Of a stretch of 64,000 bases of DNA, positions 1 through 8,124 are shown in pieces; positions within the stretch are counted from its first letter, which is position 1; each line of letters opens with the position of its first letter. The stretch spans positions 62,001-126,000 of the forward strand of contig CAVONV010000002.1 in NCBI GenBank assembly GCA_963697355.1, read 5' to 3'. Position numbers and translations under genes: made by a program. This DNA comes from CAVONV01 sp963697355 (GTDB lineage Bacteria > Acidobacteriota > Vicinamibacteria > Marinacidobacterales > DATDRI01). A model generated the notes under the pieces. That model had not been told where the DNA came from and did no database searches. It saw nothing but the letters and a program-made list of their open reading frames with translations.

Positions 1-378
1 GCGGGTGTCATTTTCTTGGGAAAGGACCGTGGTGACGTTGATGAGACCGATCTCGCCTACCTTGCGCTCGACAAATGCCAGCATCTCCTGCTGGATGTCC
101 ACCGCAAACAGCCGGCCGTCCGGACCAACCGCCTTGGACAGGAACGGCACAAAATAACCGGAGCCCGTTCCGATATCAGCGATAGTCGAGCCAGCTTCGA
201 TTTGGAGAGCCTCGATAACTTGAACCGGCTTTTGCCAATCGTCTCGGCTCTCGTTCTCTAATGCGTCGACGTCCCGGGGGCTGTAAATCCGACTGTTCTG
301 GGCCGGAGCCATGAGGCTTGCCCAGCTGAGTGCAAAGAATATGAGCAGAGATATTCTCACCGCCGTTTCCCGCCTCAC
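1..378 (-). CDS. Class I SAM-dependent methyltransferase with signal peptide (C-terminus beyond window)
   Basis: Only the N-terminal 126 codons are present; the gene runs off the left edge. A glycine-rich motif I, ADIGTGSGYF (residues 67-76), and the following acidic strand FAVDIQQEM are typical of class I S-adenosylmethionine methyltransferases. Ahead of them lies a hydrophobic stretch, RISLLIFFALSWASLMAPA, ending in an AxA-like cleavage site, so the protein appears to be exported. That is unusual for a SAM enzyme. GTG at 378 or GTG at 360 could start it; no ATG fits before residue 23. The substrate cannot be told. A tiny membrane-protein gene lies just upstream on the same strand. Confidence 0.8.
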   Translation of the reverse strand, partial: MRRETAVRISLLIFFALSWASLMAPAQNSRIYSPRDVDALENESRDDWQKPVQVIEALQIEAGSTIADIGTGSGYFVPFLSKAVGPDGRLFAVDIQQEMLAFVERKVGEIGLINVTTVLSQENDTR

Positions 379-449
379 TATAGCACAGGGGCAACGGTCA
401 AGCCCGCCTTCGTTGACGGTCCCGATTCACTGTCGCCGACTTCAACGCG

Positions 450-593
450 TCAGTCGACGGGCTGCCTGTCATCAGACTCGACGGGGAGCTGAGTTTGGTG
501 ACTACTCGAATAGCCGCGGAAAGGGCTGATCCACTGCGCTAGTTGAAGGAGAAGAGCCCCAACGAGAACGACGAGAACGATAAATGTGCGCAT
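450..593 (-). CDS. Small single-pass membrane protein (47 aa), unknown function
   Basis: A 47-codon frame begins with ATG six bases after a perfect AGGAGG ribosome-binding site. It encodes one hydrophobic helix (FIVLVVLVGALLLQLAQW, residues 4-21) followed by a short polar tail that ends in a TGA stop. It lies 72 bases upstream of the exported methyltransferase on the same strand and may share its transcript. The strong ribosome-binding site and the tidy helix-plus-tail composition argue that it is real. No family is recognised, and its role is unknown. Confidence 0.6.
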   Translation of the reverse strand: MRTFIVLVVLVGALLLQLAQWISPFRGYSSSHQTQLPVESDDRQPVD

Positions 594-986
594 AGGTGCC
601 TCCTTGAGCTGCAGTTGTCCCGGGGAGGCAGATAGTCCCTGTTGTCAGGCCAAGAAAGCATTGGGAAGGGGGTCGCATCCTAAGTGCGTCTGAGAAAATA
701 CCGACCTTGCTGAAAAACGCGAAACGGTTACTGAACGAATTTAGAAATGAAACCGACGCACGAATTCCCCGTCAAAACCATTCTGCTTCCCGGACGCCGA
801 TCCGATTGGGGTGGAAAGAGCGCTTGGCGTTAGGTTATTCGTTCGAGTGTTTGTTTGTCAAGAATAAGGATCAGTAAGTTCAGGACCGACATGGAGATTG
901 GTGTATTCTTTGCCCGCCCGTTCCTTGTTGCAAGGCTATATGAGTATCATGGACGACGTTTATCGAGGCAACGACTGCTAGACAAA
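594..986. other. Intergenic region between divergent genes, no gene seen
   Basis: About 390 bases separate the minus-strand small membrane gene from the MATE exporter. No convincing reading frame, hairpin terminator or consensus promoter was found. The MATE frame is open upstream to TTG 855 and ATG 891, so the right part could be coding if an earlier start is used. Promoters for both divergent genes presumably lie here, but they do not match consensus well enough to call. Confidence 0.5.
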
Positions 987-2366
987 ATGCATCGAATCGC
1001 CGCATTGAAGAGCGAGTGGAAACCCATGCTGGCGCTTGCCATACCTGTGGTCGCGGCCGAGCTCGGTTGGGTGGCCATGGGAACGGTTGACACCATGATG
1101 GTGGGCCGCGTAAGTGCCGAGGCTATTGGAGCCGTTAGTCTGGGAACGGCTCTTTTCCTGGCGGTGGCAATTTTTGGCATGGGGCTACTGTTGGGATTGG
1201 ATACATTGGTTTCCCAAGCCTTTGGTGCCGGTCGGATCGATGACTGTCATCGAGCCCTCGTGCACGGGGTCTACTTGAGCCTGTTGTTGGCGCCCGTCCT
1301 CATGTTGATGGTGTCTCTTCTCGTGCAACTGCTGGATGTCTGGGGTACCGATCCGCGAGTGGTGGCGCTCACCATTCCTTATGTGGAAAAAGTGACATGG
1401 AGCCTGCTGCCGTTACTTCTGTACGCAAGCTTCCGGCGCTATCTACAAGCCATGGGTCTAGTCAAACCGGTCATGTTCGTTTTGATCACCGCCAACATCG
1501 TGAACGCGATCGTCAACTGGTTGCTCATTTTCGGCAATCTGGGCGCACCAGCTCTCGGCGTCGTTGGAGCAGGTTGGGCGACGTTCGTCTCTCGCACCTT
1601 CATGGCCGTTGGGCTCTTCCTGTACATCCTCTATAACGACTACCGCCAACAGACCGGCCTTTTCCGTGTAACCTTCGCGTTCGAGTCGTCCCGCATGAGA
1701 GAGCTGCTCGCTTTAGGGTTTCCCGCGGCGGGTCAACTCACGCTCGAGCTCGGCGTTTTTGCTGCTGCAACAGCTCTTGTGGGTAGACTCGACTCCGTTT
1801 CGCTTGCCGCCCATCAAATTGCGCTAACTGCCGCCAGCATCACATTCATGGTTCCTCTCGGGGTCTCTTCGGCGGGAGCCGTGCGGGTAGGGCAGAATCT
1901 CGGACGGGGAGAATCTCGAGCCGCTGGACACGCGGGATGGACGGCTCTTATTCTCGGCGCAGGATTCATGTCGCTCAGCGCCCTTTGTTTTCTCTTGTGG
2001 CCGAGCTACATTCTCCGCGCCTTTACTTCCGAAGAAGCCGTCGTGACGGCGGGAGTCTCTTTGTTGTTCGTTGCCGCCTTCTTTCAGTTGTTTGACGGGA
2101 TTCAGGTCGTAGCTACGGGGATCCTGCGCGGGGCCGGAGACACGCGAACTCCTATGTTGAGTAATCTTGTCGGCCATTGGTTTCTAGGCCTCCCCATCGG
2201 TGTCACTTTGTGCTTCCTTTTGGACTGGGGAGTGGTGGGAATCTGGATAGGGCTGTCCTTCGGATTGATTGGTATCGGCATCGTGCTTCTTTACGTCTGG
2301 ACACGCCGTGTTCGGTACCTCAACCGGAGCTCAGCAGACCATCAAAACGTGAAGATTTTTGAATGA
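987..2366 (+). CDS. MATE family multidrug/Na+ antiporter (NorM-like)
   Basis: A 459-residue inner-membrane protein with about 12 hydrophobic segments. The opening LALAIPVVAAELGWVAMG and VDTMMVGRVS segment is the usual first helix of the MATE family, and the length is normal for NorM-type exporters. Such proteins expel cationic drugs or metabolites in exchange for sodium or protons. The frame is open upstream to TTG 855 and ATG 891. ATG 987 was chosen because it places the first helix near the N-terminus as in known members, although its ribosome-binding site is weak. The substrate is unknown. It is not obviously part of an operon. Confidence 0.88.
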   Translation: MHRIAALKSEWKPMLALAIPVVAAELGWVAMGTVDTMMVGRVSAEAIGAVSLGTALFLAVAIFGMGLLLGLDTLVSQAFGAGRIDDCHRALVHGVYLSLLLAPVLMLMVSLLVQLLDVWGTDPRVVALTIPYVEKVTWSLLPLLLYASFRRYLQAMGLVKPVMFVLITANIVNAIVNWLLIFGNLGAPALGVVGAGWATFVSRTFMAVGLFLYILYNDYRQQTGLFRVTFAFESSRMRELLALGFPAAGQLTLELGVFAAATALVGRLDSVSLAAHQIALTAASITFMVPLGVSSAGAVRVGQNLGRGESRAAGHAGWTALILGAGFMSLSALCFLLWPSYILRAFTSEEAVVTAGVSLLFVAAFFQLFDGIQVVATGILRGAGDTRTPMLSNLVGHWFLGLPIGVTLCFLLDWGVVGIWIGLSFGLIGIGIVLLYVWTRRVRYLNRSSADHQNVKIFE

Positions 2367-2451
2367 GATTCTTGAGTACTTGGGTACTCGAGTTCTCGAG
2401 TACCTACCGTGACCAACCTCGTTGTACTCCGGGCCTCAGCGCTCCTCGACC

Positions 2452-3972
2452 CTACATCATCAAGGCGGCGGCAATGGAGACGATGCCGTTGAAGAAGTAA
2501 CCGAGCTGCAAGTTCTCATTGGGGCTATGCTGGTTGTTGTCGAAGTTGACAATGGGCACCGATATGGCGGGAAGCCCGAGCTTCCGGACGAAAGGCGAGA
2601 TGGGGACCGTGCCACCGCTGGTACGGATCCGAACAGGCGGCTCACCCCAAGTTCTTTCCAGAGCCTCAACGAGTTTCGCGGCTTGGGGATCATTGAGTGG
2701 GGTTCGGTAGGCTTCGGTACCCTTGCCATGTCGCACCACCTTCACAATCTTGGAATGGCGAGACCGGGTAGCGTCATCCGGGTCCTCATCCGTGATGTGG
2801 TAGCCCTGCTTCTGGATGTGAACGATCACTTTGTCGAACATGATGTCGGCTGGTGTTTCCTCGACCAAGCGGACATCGATCTCGGCGACGGCTCGATCGG
2901 GAACGATGGTACGCACTTCGGCTTCGACCCAAGCGGAACGGAGCCCCCGGATGTTGAGAGAAGGATACTGCCGCGCTTCTTGAAGCGATCGGCCGACTTT
3001 GTCAGGTTCTGCAATACCAAACGCTTTCATCAGTGCTTCATGATCGTCGGGAACCGAATCGAGGACCTTCTGATCTTCCGATGAGATGGCGATGCCATCG
3101 TAGAAGCCTTCAATGACCGTCCGGCCCCCGTCATCTTTCATTGAGGCCAAGAGCCGTGCTAGGCGGATGGCGGGATTCGGGGTCCAGTTCCCGTAGTGCC
3201 CGCTATGAAGGGACATTTTGGGCCCGTAAGTGGTGAGCTGGAGCGTTAGTATTCCGCGAGCACCATAGACCAACGTGGGTCGGTTCGAATAGTGGATGGG
3301 GCCATCTAGAATCAACATCAAGTCGGCCTTCAGTTTCTCTCGGTATTTGTCGATGGCCGGCGCCAAGCTGGGGGAGCTTGCTTCCTCTTCCCCATCTAGG
3401 ATGACTCGGATGTTGGATGTTGGTCGGTGTCCTGCAGCGCGAATGGCATCGATGGCGGCGACGATGGCGATAATGGGCGACGTGTCATCGGAGGCCGACC
3501 GCGCATAGAGACGCCATTTGGGATCGAATCTATCCGCTCCTTCGAGATCGATCTCCTTGGCACGATCCTCCATCTTGCCGTCTCGAAGGATCGGCCGAAA
3601 AGGGTCTTCTTGTTTCCAAAGAGAGCGATCGACGGGTTGCCCATCGTAGTGAGCGTAAAGAAGAAGCGTCCGTCGAGCCCCAGGCACTTTGAGCTCACCG
3701 TAGACAAGAGGATTTCCTTCCGTCTCCAAGAGCTCTGCCCGAAAGCCACGACCGGCGAGCGTCCTTTCGAGGTGCTCGGCTTTTCTCCGGATATTTTCTC
3801 GGTCGGCAGCGACGTCGGGAATCCGGAGTGTCTCGACGAGCTCGTCAATGATGGCTTTTTGGTGAGTTTCGATGTAGGTCTCGACCTGACCCTTGAGCTC
3901 GTCAGCGGAAAGAGGATTTGCCGAAATGGCTGCTATGAAAGCGAGGCTGGTTGAAGCGCGAACCCAGTGCAT
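2452..3972 (-). CDS. Secreted M20 family zinc peptidase/dipeptidase
   Basis: A 506-residue hydrolase with a signal peptide (STSLAFIAAISANPLSA). The metal-binding motif YAHYDGQPVD (near residue 108), the bridging aspartate in SASDDTSP (near 163), the catalytic glutamate in DGEEEAS (near 196) and the late histidine in NNQHSPNEN place it in the M20 (ArgE/DapE/CPG2) family. It probably trims peptides in the periplasm. The frame also opens at TTG 4002, but ATG 3972 has GGGGGT in front and gives a clean signal peptide. It is divergent from the zinc-ribbon gene at 4061. The exact peptide specificity is not visible. Confidence 0.9.
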   Translation of the reverse strand: MHWVRASTSLAFIAAISANPLSADELKGQVETYIETHQKAIIDELVETLRIPDVAADRENIRRKAEHLERTLAGRGFRAELLETEGNPLVYGELKVPGARRTLLLYAHYDGQPVDRSLWKQEDPFRPILRDGKMEDRAKEIDLEGADRFDPKWRLYARSASDDTSPIIAIVAAIDAIRAAGHRPTSNIRVILDGEEEASSPSLAPAIDKYREKLKADLMLILDGPIHYSNRPTLVYGARGILTLQLTTYGPKMSLHSGHYGNWTPNPAIRLARLLASMKDDGGRTVIEGFYDGIAISSEDQKVLDSVPDDHEALMKAFGIAEPDKVGRSLQEARQYPSLNIRGLRSAWVEAEVRTIVPDRAVAEIDVRLVEETPADIMFDKVIVHIQKQGYHITDEDPDDATRSRHSKIVKVVRHGKGTEAYRTPLNDPQAAKLVEALERTWGEPPVRIRTSGGTVPISPFVRKLGLPAISVPIVNFDNNQHSPNENLQLGYFFNGIVSIAAALMM

Positions 3973-3990
3973 GGTGACCCCCGGTCGGAT

Positions 3991-4018
3991 TTTGTGACTC
4001 AAGCCTTTATGTTACAAT
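3991..4018 (+). promoter_or_regulatory. Putative sigma-70 promoter for 4061 operon
   Basis: A TACAAT -10 hexamer (4013-4018) lies 16 bases after TTTGTG (3991-3996), or 15 after TTGTGA. It sits about 43 bases before the ATG at 4061, in the gap between divergent genes. The -10 matches five of six consensus bases; the -35 is weak. Confidence 0.4.
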
Positions 4019-4060
4019 GAGATAGATACCAAATTCATCGTTGATAGGACGCGAACAGGG

Positions 4061-4969
4061 ATGCCGAGAGCCTGCCCGGCCTGCGGGCGCCCCAACTCCG
4101 ACGAGGCCGCCCGGTGCCTCTATTGTACAGAGCCCTTGGGTGCAGCGGCCCCGGATGAGGTGGTTGCACCGACGATCCCTGTTTCGAAGCGGCATCTTAT
4201 CATCCTGGCGCCGCAACAAGACGAGAGATCGAGCGAAGAGCGAGCTCAATCCCTTGCAGAGGTGCTCGGTTTCGCGCCCTACGATGCGCGACTGGCGCTG
4301 AAGACGATGCGGCATCGTCTTCTCTGTAAAGTGGAAGGCCAGAGAGAAGCACGGGAGATCTCGAGCCAGCTCGAGCGACGTGGAGTGGAGCATTTCAAGT
4401 TGGCGGAAGCCGACGTCGAGGCCGTGCCTGTGGTCTCTATAAGGTGGCTTCGATTCCACTCGGATCGCATGGAAATGCAACTCTTGGAAAAGGGCACGGA
4501 GCAAGTGAGCTATGAAGATGTGCTGCTCTTGGTCCGCGGTGAAATCGCGAGAGAACGTCACAATGAACGCCGGATGGCAACACCCCAGGGAGCGAGTCAA
4601 CCGCTCACTTCGGGGCTTCGACTCTTTCTTTTCGTGCGCGCCTATGACGTTGCAGCTGAGCTCGATTCGGAGCAATTCGACTGGAGTGCGTTGGGCGACC
4701 GGCAGAGCATATCGACGCCTATGAACTTCAAGAGGCTCGTCGATGAGATTCTTCATCGCGCCACGAGCGCGGAGTTGGACCGAGGCTTTGACTTGGAGCC
4801 GGTAGTGCTTTCTCGCTCCGAAGCCGGATCTGACATGGATGCACTTCTCGATGGCTCCAAGGCACGTGACGGAGTGGTGTACGACAACGAGGCTCAGTTT
4901 CGCTTCTACGCACGCTGGCGATACTTGGTTGCCCGCGCGCGAGCCAATACCGGAGGAGAAAGGAATTGA
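4061..4969 (+). CDS. Zinc-ribbon protein, unknown function
   Basis: A 302-residue soluble protein that begins with a zinc ribbon: C5 and C8 in ACPACGRPN, C19 and C22 in RCLYC. The remaining 280 residues are not recognised. They are rich in charged helices, with no signal peptide or membrane segment. It overlaps the next gene by four bases, so the two are probably translated together. Both encode zinc ribbons, which suggests a joint function, but none can be named. A long antisense frame covers the same bases; the intact CxxC pairs and the coupled downstream gene support the plus strand. Confidence 0.75.
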   Translation: MPRACPACGRPNSDEAARCLYCTEPLGAAAPDEVVAPTIPVSKRHLIILAPQQDERSSEERAQSLAEVLGFAPYDARLALKTMRHRLLCKVEGQREAREISSQLERRGVEHFKLAEADVEAVPVVSIRWLRFHSDRMEMQLLEKGTEQVSYEDVLLLVRGEIARERHNERRMATPQGASQPLTSGLRLFLFVRAYDVAAELDSEQFDWSALGDRQSISTPMNFKRLVDEILHRATSAELDRGFDLEPVVLSRSEAGSDMDALLDGSKARDGVVYDNEAQFRFYARWRYLVARARANTGGERN

Positions 4970-5298
4970 GGACCCAATATCATTGCACCTCTTGTTCGGT
5001 GCCCCTCGAACGTTCGCGGCGCCTGGGTGCTTTCGAACGCGTCGGGTTGGCATTGATTCCGTTCGTTCGGCCGTTCCGCTGCCCGGTGTGCCGCAAACGG
5101 TCGATCCGTTTCACAAATCGTCCTAGCAGTCACGGATTGCTGCTCTTCTTTGTCACCATCCTGGTTGGAATCCTTCTCATCCAGACACTTTGGCATTTTG
5201 GCATCCTGGCCGGAGACTATGGCGGAAATGGATATGAACCCAAGGACATAGAGCGGCAACGCTTCCTAGAACGCCACAAGACCAGCGACACCCACTAG
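4966..5298 (+). CDS. Small zinc-ribbon membrane protein
   Basis: A 110-residue protein with two CxxC pairs (C7/C10 and C39/C42), a zinc-ribbon arrangement, followed by one transmembrane helix (about residues 57-75, GLLLFFVTILVGILLIQTLW) and a charged tail. The start is TTG, overlapping the stop of the preceding gene as TTGA, with GGAGGAGAAAGG just upstream. This is a good case of translational coupling with a non-ATG start. Function unknown; the layout suggests a cytoplasmic ribbon anchored to the inner membrane. Confidence 0.7.
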   Translation: MRTQYHCTSCSVPLERSRRLGAFERVGLALIPFVRPFRCPVCRKRSIRFTNRPSSHGLLLFFVTILVGILLIQTLWHFGILAGDYGGNGYEPKDIERQRFLERHKTSDTH

Positions 5299-5471
5299 GA
5301 AAACGCCCGACCGGGTAAGACTTACATGGAGGACGTAATACTTGCGTGGGGCTTGAGACCAGAGACCGATGAGCCTGCGGATGGTGTTCGTCTAAACATA
5401 TGATAAGAAAGGGCGTGGAGGATTATGTGGAAAACGTGGGAGTGGCAGCTCTTTTGCTACAAGAAAGATTG

Positions 5472-6497
5472 ATGAGACGACGCAGCGCCGGCTTCGCTTT
5501 GATGTTAATCGGCCTCATGGCCGCGAGCCCCCTCTGCGGCCAAAACGGATCCTCCACGAAGGATCTTTCCGCCGGCTATCGCTTCGGTCTAGACGTCGAT
5601 GCCGTTCACTTGGCGGCCACCGTGGTGAACAAGAAGGGAAGCCTCGTGACGGATCTGAATGAAGACGATTTCGTCGTCTACGAGGATGGTGTGCCCCAGG
5701 ATCTCGCTTACTTCTCGAGTGGTACGGATGCGCCGGTGGACGTTATGCTGCTCGTGGATGGCAGCGGAAGCATGGACATGGCCTCCAAGGTTGCCAATGC
5801 GCGGAATGCAGCCATTCAGCTCGTGAGTGTCCTCGGTGCAGAGGATCGAGTGGCCGTATATGCCTTCGCTCGGGAGATCGTCGAGTTGTGCTCCTTCACG
5901 GTAGACAAGAACGAGGCTATCGGAGCGTTGCAACGTCTCGAGCCATTTGGTTCAACGGCGATATACGACGCCGTCGCGAAGGCATCGGATCTCATTCGGC
6001 ACCAGGGATTTGGGCGCCGGGCCATCGTCCTCATTACGGATGGAATCGATACCGCCAGTGAGCTTTCTGTTGACCAAGCCGTCGAAGTGGCCAAGGGAGT
6101 GGATTTGCCTGTCTATGCCATGCGAGTTCTCTCCCCCGCTGATGACCCTGAAAGCGACTCTTTTGTGGGTGTTCACGGCCGTGACGCGATGCTGGTGGAT
6201 TCCCTCGAACGTTTTGCCGCAGAAACGGGAGGAAAGCTATACGAGGCCAGCGAACTCGGAGCACTGAGGCTTGCGTCGTTCCGAGTGAAAGAAGAGCTCA
6301 AAACCCAGTACCGGCTGGGCTATATACCTCGAAATTCCCGTCAGGATGGGCGGTTTCGTCGAATCGAGGTGTATATCAGGCTGGAAAACGTCCAAGTACG
6401 GACCCGCAAGGGCTACTATGCGCGCGCCAACAAGCGTGGTGCTGGCGAAAGCAACACGCAAGCGGTGCCCGTACAAGATCCCCATTTCAATCGTTGA
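5472..6497 (+). CDS. Exported VWFA-domain protein (Acidobacteria type)
   Basis: A 341-residue protein with a signal peptide (residues 1-23, an RRR start and a hydrophobic core ending near CGQ). A short beta domain follows, then a von Willebrand factor A domain with an intact MIDAS motif, VDGSGSM, near residues 95-101. The N-terminal motif VVYEDGVPQDLAYF and the ending YRLGYIP...VRTRKGYYA match the VWFA-related family known from Acidobacteria. It likely mediates protein contacts in the envelope. The frame opens at ATG 5400, but ATG 5472 puts the signal peptide at the start. The OmpA-like gene follows after 11 bases, so the two probably form an operon. Confidence 0.85.
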   Translation: MRRRSAGFALMLIGLMAASPLCGQNGSSTKDLSAGYRFGLDVDAVHLAATVVNKKGSLVTDLNEDDFVVYEDGVPQDLAYFSSGTDAPVDVMLLVDGSGSMDMASKVANARNAAIQLVSVLGAEDRVAVYAFAREIVELCSFTVDKNEAIGALQRLEPFGSTAIYDAVAKASDLIRHQGFGRRAIVLITDGIDTASELSVDQAVEVAKGVDLPVYAMRVLSPADDPESDSFVGVHGRDAMLVDSLERFAAETGGKLYEASELGALRLASFRVKEELKTQYRLGYIPRNSRQDGRFRRIEVYIRLENVQVRTRKGYYARANKRGAGESNTQAVPVQDPHFNR

Positions 6498-6508
6498 GGA
6501 GGTTGGGA

Positions 6509-7144
6509 ATGAAGCAGCTGTTAGTCATTTTCGTGCTAGCTCTCGTGCTAGCCCCTGGTTGTGCTAGTAAGAAATATGTCGGCAAGGAAGTCGGTGTTGT
6601 CAACGAAAAGGTCGAGAGCCTCAGCCAGAGCGTTGAAGAGAATCAAGAGCGCATCAAGTCGGCCGAGGCAGAGCTTGACCGCCACTCAGGCGAGATCAGC
6701 CGGGTGGATGGCAAAGCCGATGAGGCCGGAAGTTTGGCCAACTCGGCGAAAGAAGATGCTGCGAATGCCATGAAAGCGGCTCAGGGCAAGCTCATTTACG
6801 AAGTGACGCTCTCCAATGACGTGAGTTTCGACTTCGGCGCGGCCAAGCTTTCAGACGAAGCCAAGACGCAAATCACAGAGCTCGCTGAGAAGGTCAAGGC
6901 GGACAATCGTCGTCTCTATATCGAAATTGAAGGCCACACGGACAACACGGGCGACGAGACCTACAACGAGAAGCTGGGCCTCCAGCGCGCCGAAGCGGTT
7001 CGGGACTATCTCTACCAGACTAACGGAATCCCCCTTCACGCCATCTCGGTTTTCAGCTTCGGTGAGTCCCAGCCTATCGCTGACAACTCGACTCGTGATG
7101 GGCGGGCCGAGAACCGCCGCGTCGTGATCAAGGTTCTCGAGTAA
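6509..7144 (+). CDS. OmpA/Pal-like peptidoglycan-binding lipoprotein
   Basis: A 211-residue protein with a lipoprotein signal ending in LAPGC, a heptad-rich coiled-coil stretch (about residues 25-95) and a C-terminal OmpA domain. The domain has the typical IEGHTDNTGDETYNEKLGLQRA and FGESQPIADNSTRDGRAENRR elements, whose aspartate and arginine bind peptidoglycan. It likely tethers the outer membrane to the cell wall. ATG 6509 is preceded by GAGGAGG and follows the VWA gene closely, so co-expression is likely. The coiled coil is lpp-like and longer than in classical Pal. Confidence 0.88.
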   Translation: MKQLLVIFVLALVLAPGCASKKYVGKEVGVVNEKVESLSQSVEENQERIKSAEAELDRHSGEISRVDGKADEAGSLANSAKEDAANAMKAAQGKLIYEVTLSNDVSFDFGAAKLSDEAKTQITELAEKVKADNRRLYIEIEGHTDNTGDETYNEKLGLQRAEAVRDYLYQTNGIPLHAISVFSFGESQPIADNSTRDGRAENRRVVIKVLE

Positions 7145-7183
7145 TCTTGAGAATCCCCCGGCTCAATGACGGGCAGGAGGGAT

Positions 7184-7224
7184 CCCGGTAGGCTCCCTAT
7201 CCGGCGCGCAGGGGGCCTACCGGG
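7184..7224. terminator. Strong hairpin after OmpA-like gene
   Basis: The arms CCCGGTAGGCTCCCT (7184-7198) and AGGGGGCCTACCGGG (7210-7224) pair over 15 positions with one mismatch, around an 11-base loop. It lies 40 bases past the stop at 7144. There is no T-run after it, so it may act as an mRNA-stabilising or attenuating hairpin rather than a classical intrinsic terminator. Confidence 0.5.
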
Positions 7225-7235
7225 TACTAATCAAC

Positions 7236-7297
7236 GGGGACAGTGCTCCTCACTAAAGCCTGATTAGGCAAGGGCTTTGGTGAGGAGGGCTGTCCCC
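7236..7297. repeat. 62-bp palindromic element, GGGGACAG...CTGTCCCC
   Basis: Two 25-base arms (7236-7260 and 7273-7297) pair with three mismatches around a 12-base loop. The ends are GGGGACAG and CTGTCCCC. The same CTGTCCCC core recurs inside hairpins at 18552-18579 and 31742-31782, so this appears to be a REP-like dispersed palindrome. The remaining bases up to 7517 show no gene. Confidence 0.6.
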
Positions 7298-7517
7298 ATC
7301 ATTGATCTCTTGGCACGACGGCTATCCCCATCAGTTTTCCTTCCCATCGCTGTGCCCTTCTGCATCTGATGTCCTGCCGGTATAAACTCTTTTAGAACTT
7401 GGTCTTAGGCGGTGGGAGACGTCCCCAAATGTTGTCCCCTTTAGTGGTAGAATGGCTTCCTCTTGAAACGATGGAATAGATCTCCGGTACGACCGGTATT
7501 GTGGGAGAGAGGAAGGC

Positions 7518-8111
7518 TTGGGTAGTCCAGCCTATGTCCAGGACCAAGTAAAGGTCGAGGAGGTGGATCGCGACCTCATCGCTCGAACTTTGAAGGGAGA
7601 TCGAGACGCCTTCGAAGCCATTGTGCGGCAATACCAAAGGAGGGTCTACGGAGTGGCGCTCAGGATGACACGGCGGCACGAGGTGGCGGATGATATCGCC
7701 CAAGAGACGTTCGTGCGGGCTTACACGAAGCTTCATCGCTTCGAGCTGGGAAGGCCTCTCGCCCCTTGGTTGACGCGAATCGCAGCAAATCTCTCCATCA
7801 ACTATCTGACACGTGCCGCACGGACGGAACAGCCTTTTACGGACGAGGGAACGTCGAGCGGGTTGCCGGCGGCAAGACCTGAAGACTCAGATCCTCAACA
7901 AAGTCTCCTTTCATCCGAGTTTGCCCGCGCTCTCGATGAGGCCGTGGAGAAACTCTCCCCGGAGCAGAAAGCCGTATTCATCCTGAGGGTGCACGAGGAA
8001 ATGCGCTACGAGGATATTGCTGAATCACTTGATATTTCCATGGGAACGGTCATGTCACGGTTGTTTCGCGCCCGCGCAAAGCTCAAGGATTTGCTCAAGA
8101 ATTATATGTAG
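7518..8111 (+). CDS. ECF/RpoE-like RNA polymerase sigma factor
   Basis: A 197-residue sigma factor. Region 2 reads FEAIVRQYQRRVYGVALRMTRRHEVADDIAQETFVRAY (residues about 32-70, quoted in part) and recognises the -10 element. Region 4, LSPEQKAVFILRVHEE followed by the helix-turn-helix DIAESLDISMGTVMSR, reads the -35. The linker is typical of group 4 sigma factors. The start is TTG with GAGAGGAAGG just upstream; there is no ATG near it. The zinc-finger anti-sigma gene begins 13 bases after the stop, giving a standard sigma/anti-sigma operon. The inducing signal is probably envelope related, by analogy. Confidence 0.92.
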   Translation: MGSPAYVQDQVKVEEVDRDLIARTLKGDRDAFEAIVRQYQRRVYGVALRMTRRHEVADDIAQETFVRAYTKLHRFELGRPLAPWLTRIAANLSINYLTRAARTEQPFTDEGTSSGLPAARPEDSDPQQSLLSSEFARALDEAVEKLSPEQKAVFILRVHEEMRYEDIAESLDISMGTVMSRLFRARAKLKDLLKNYM

Positions 8112-8124
8112 ACGAGACGAAAAG

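Noticed and set aside
4007..5053. 348-codon minus-strand frame opposite the zinc-ribbon gene
   Set aside because: The plus strand has ordered CxxC pairs and a coupled downstream start; the minus frame is low-complexity Arg-rich.
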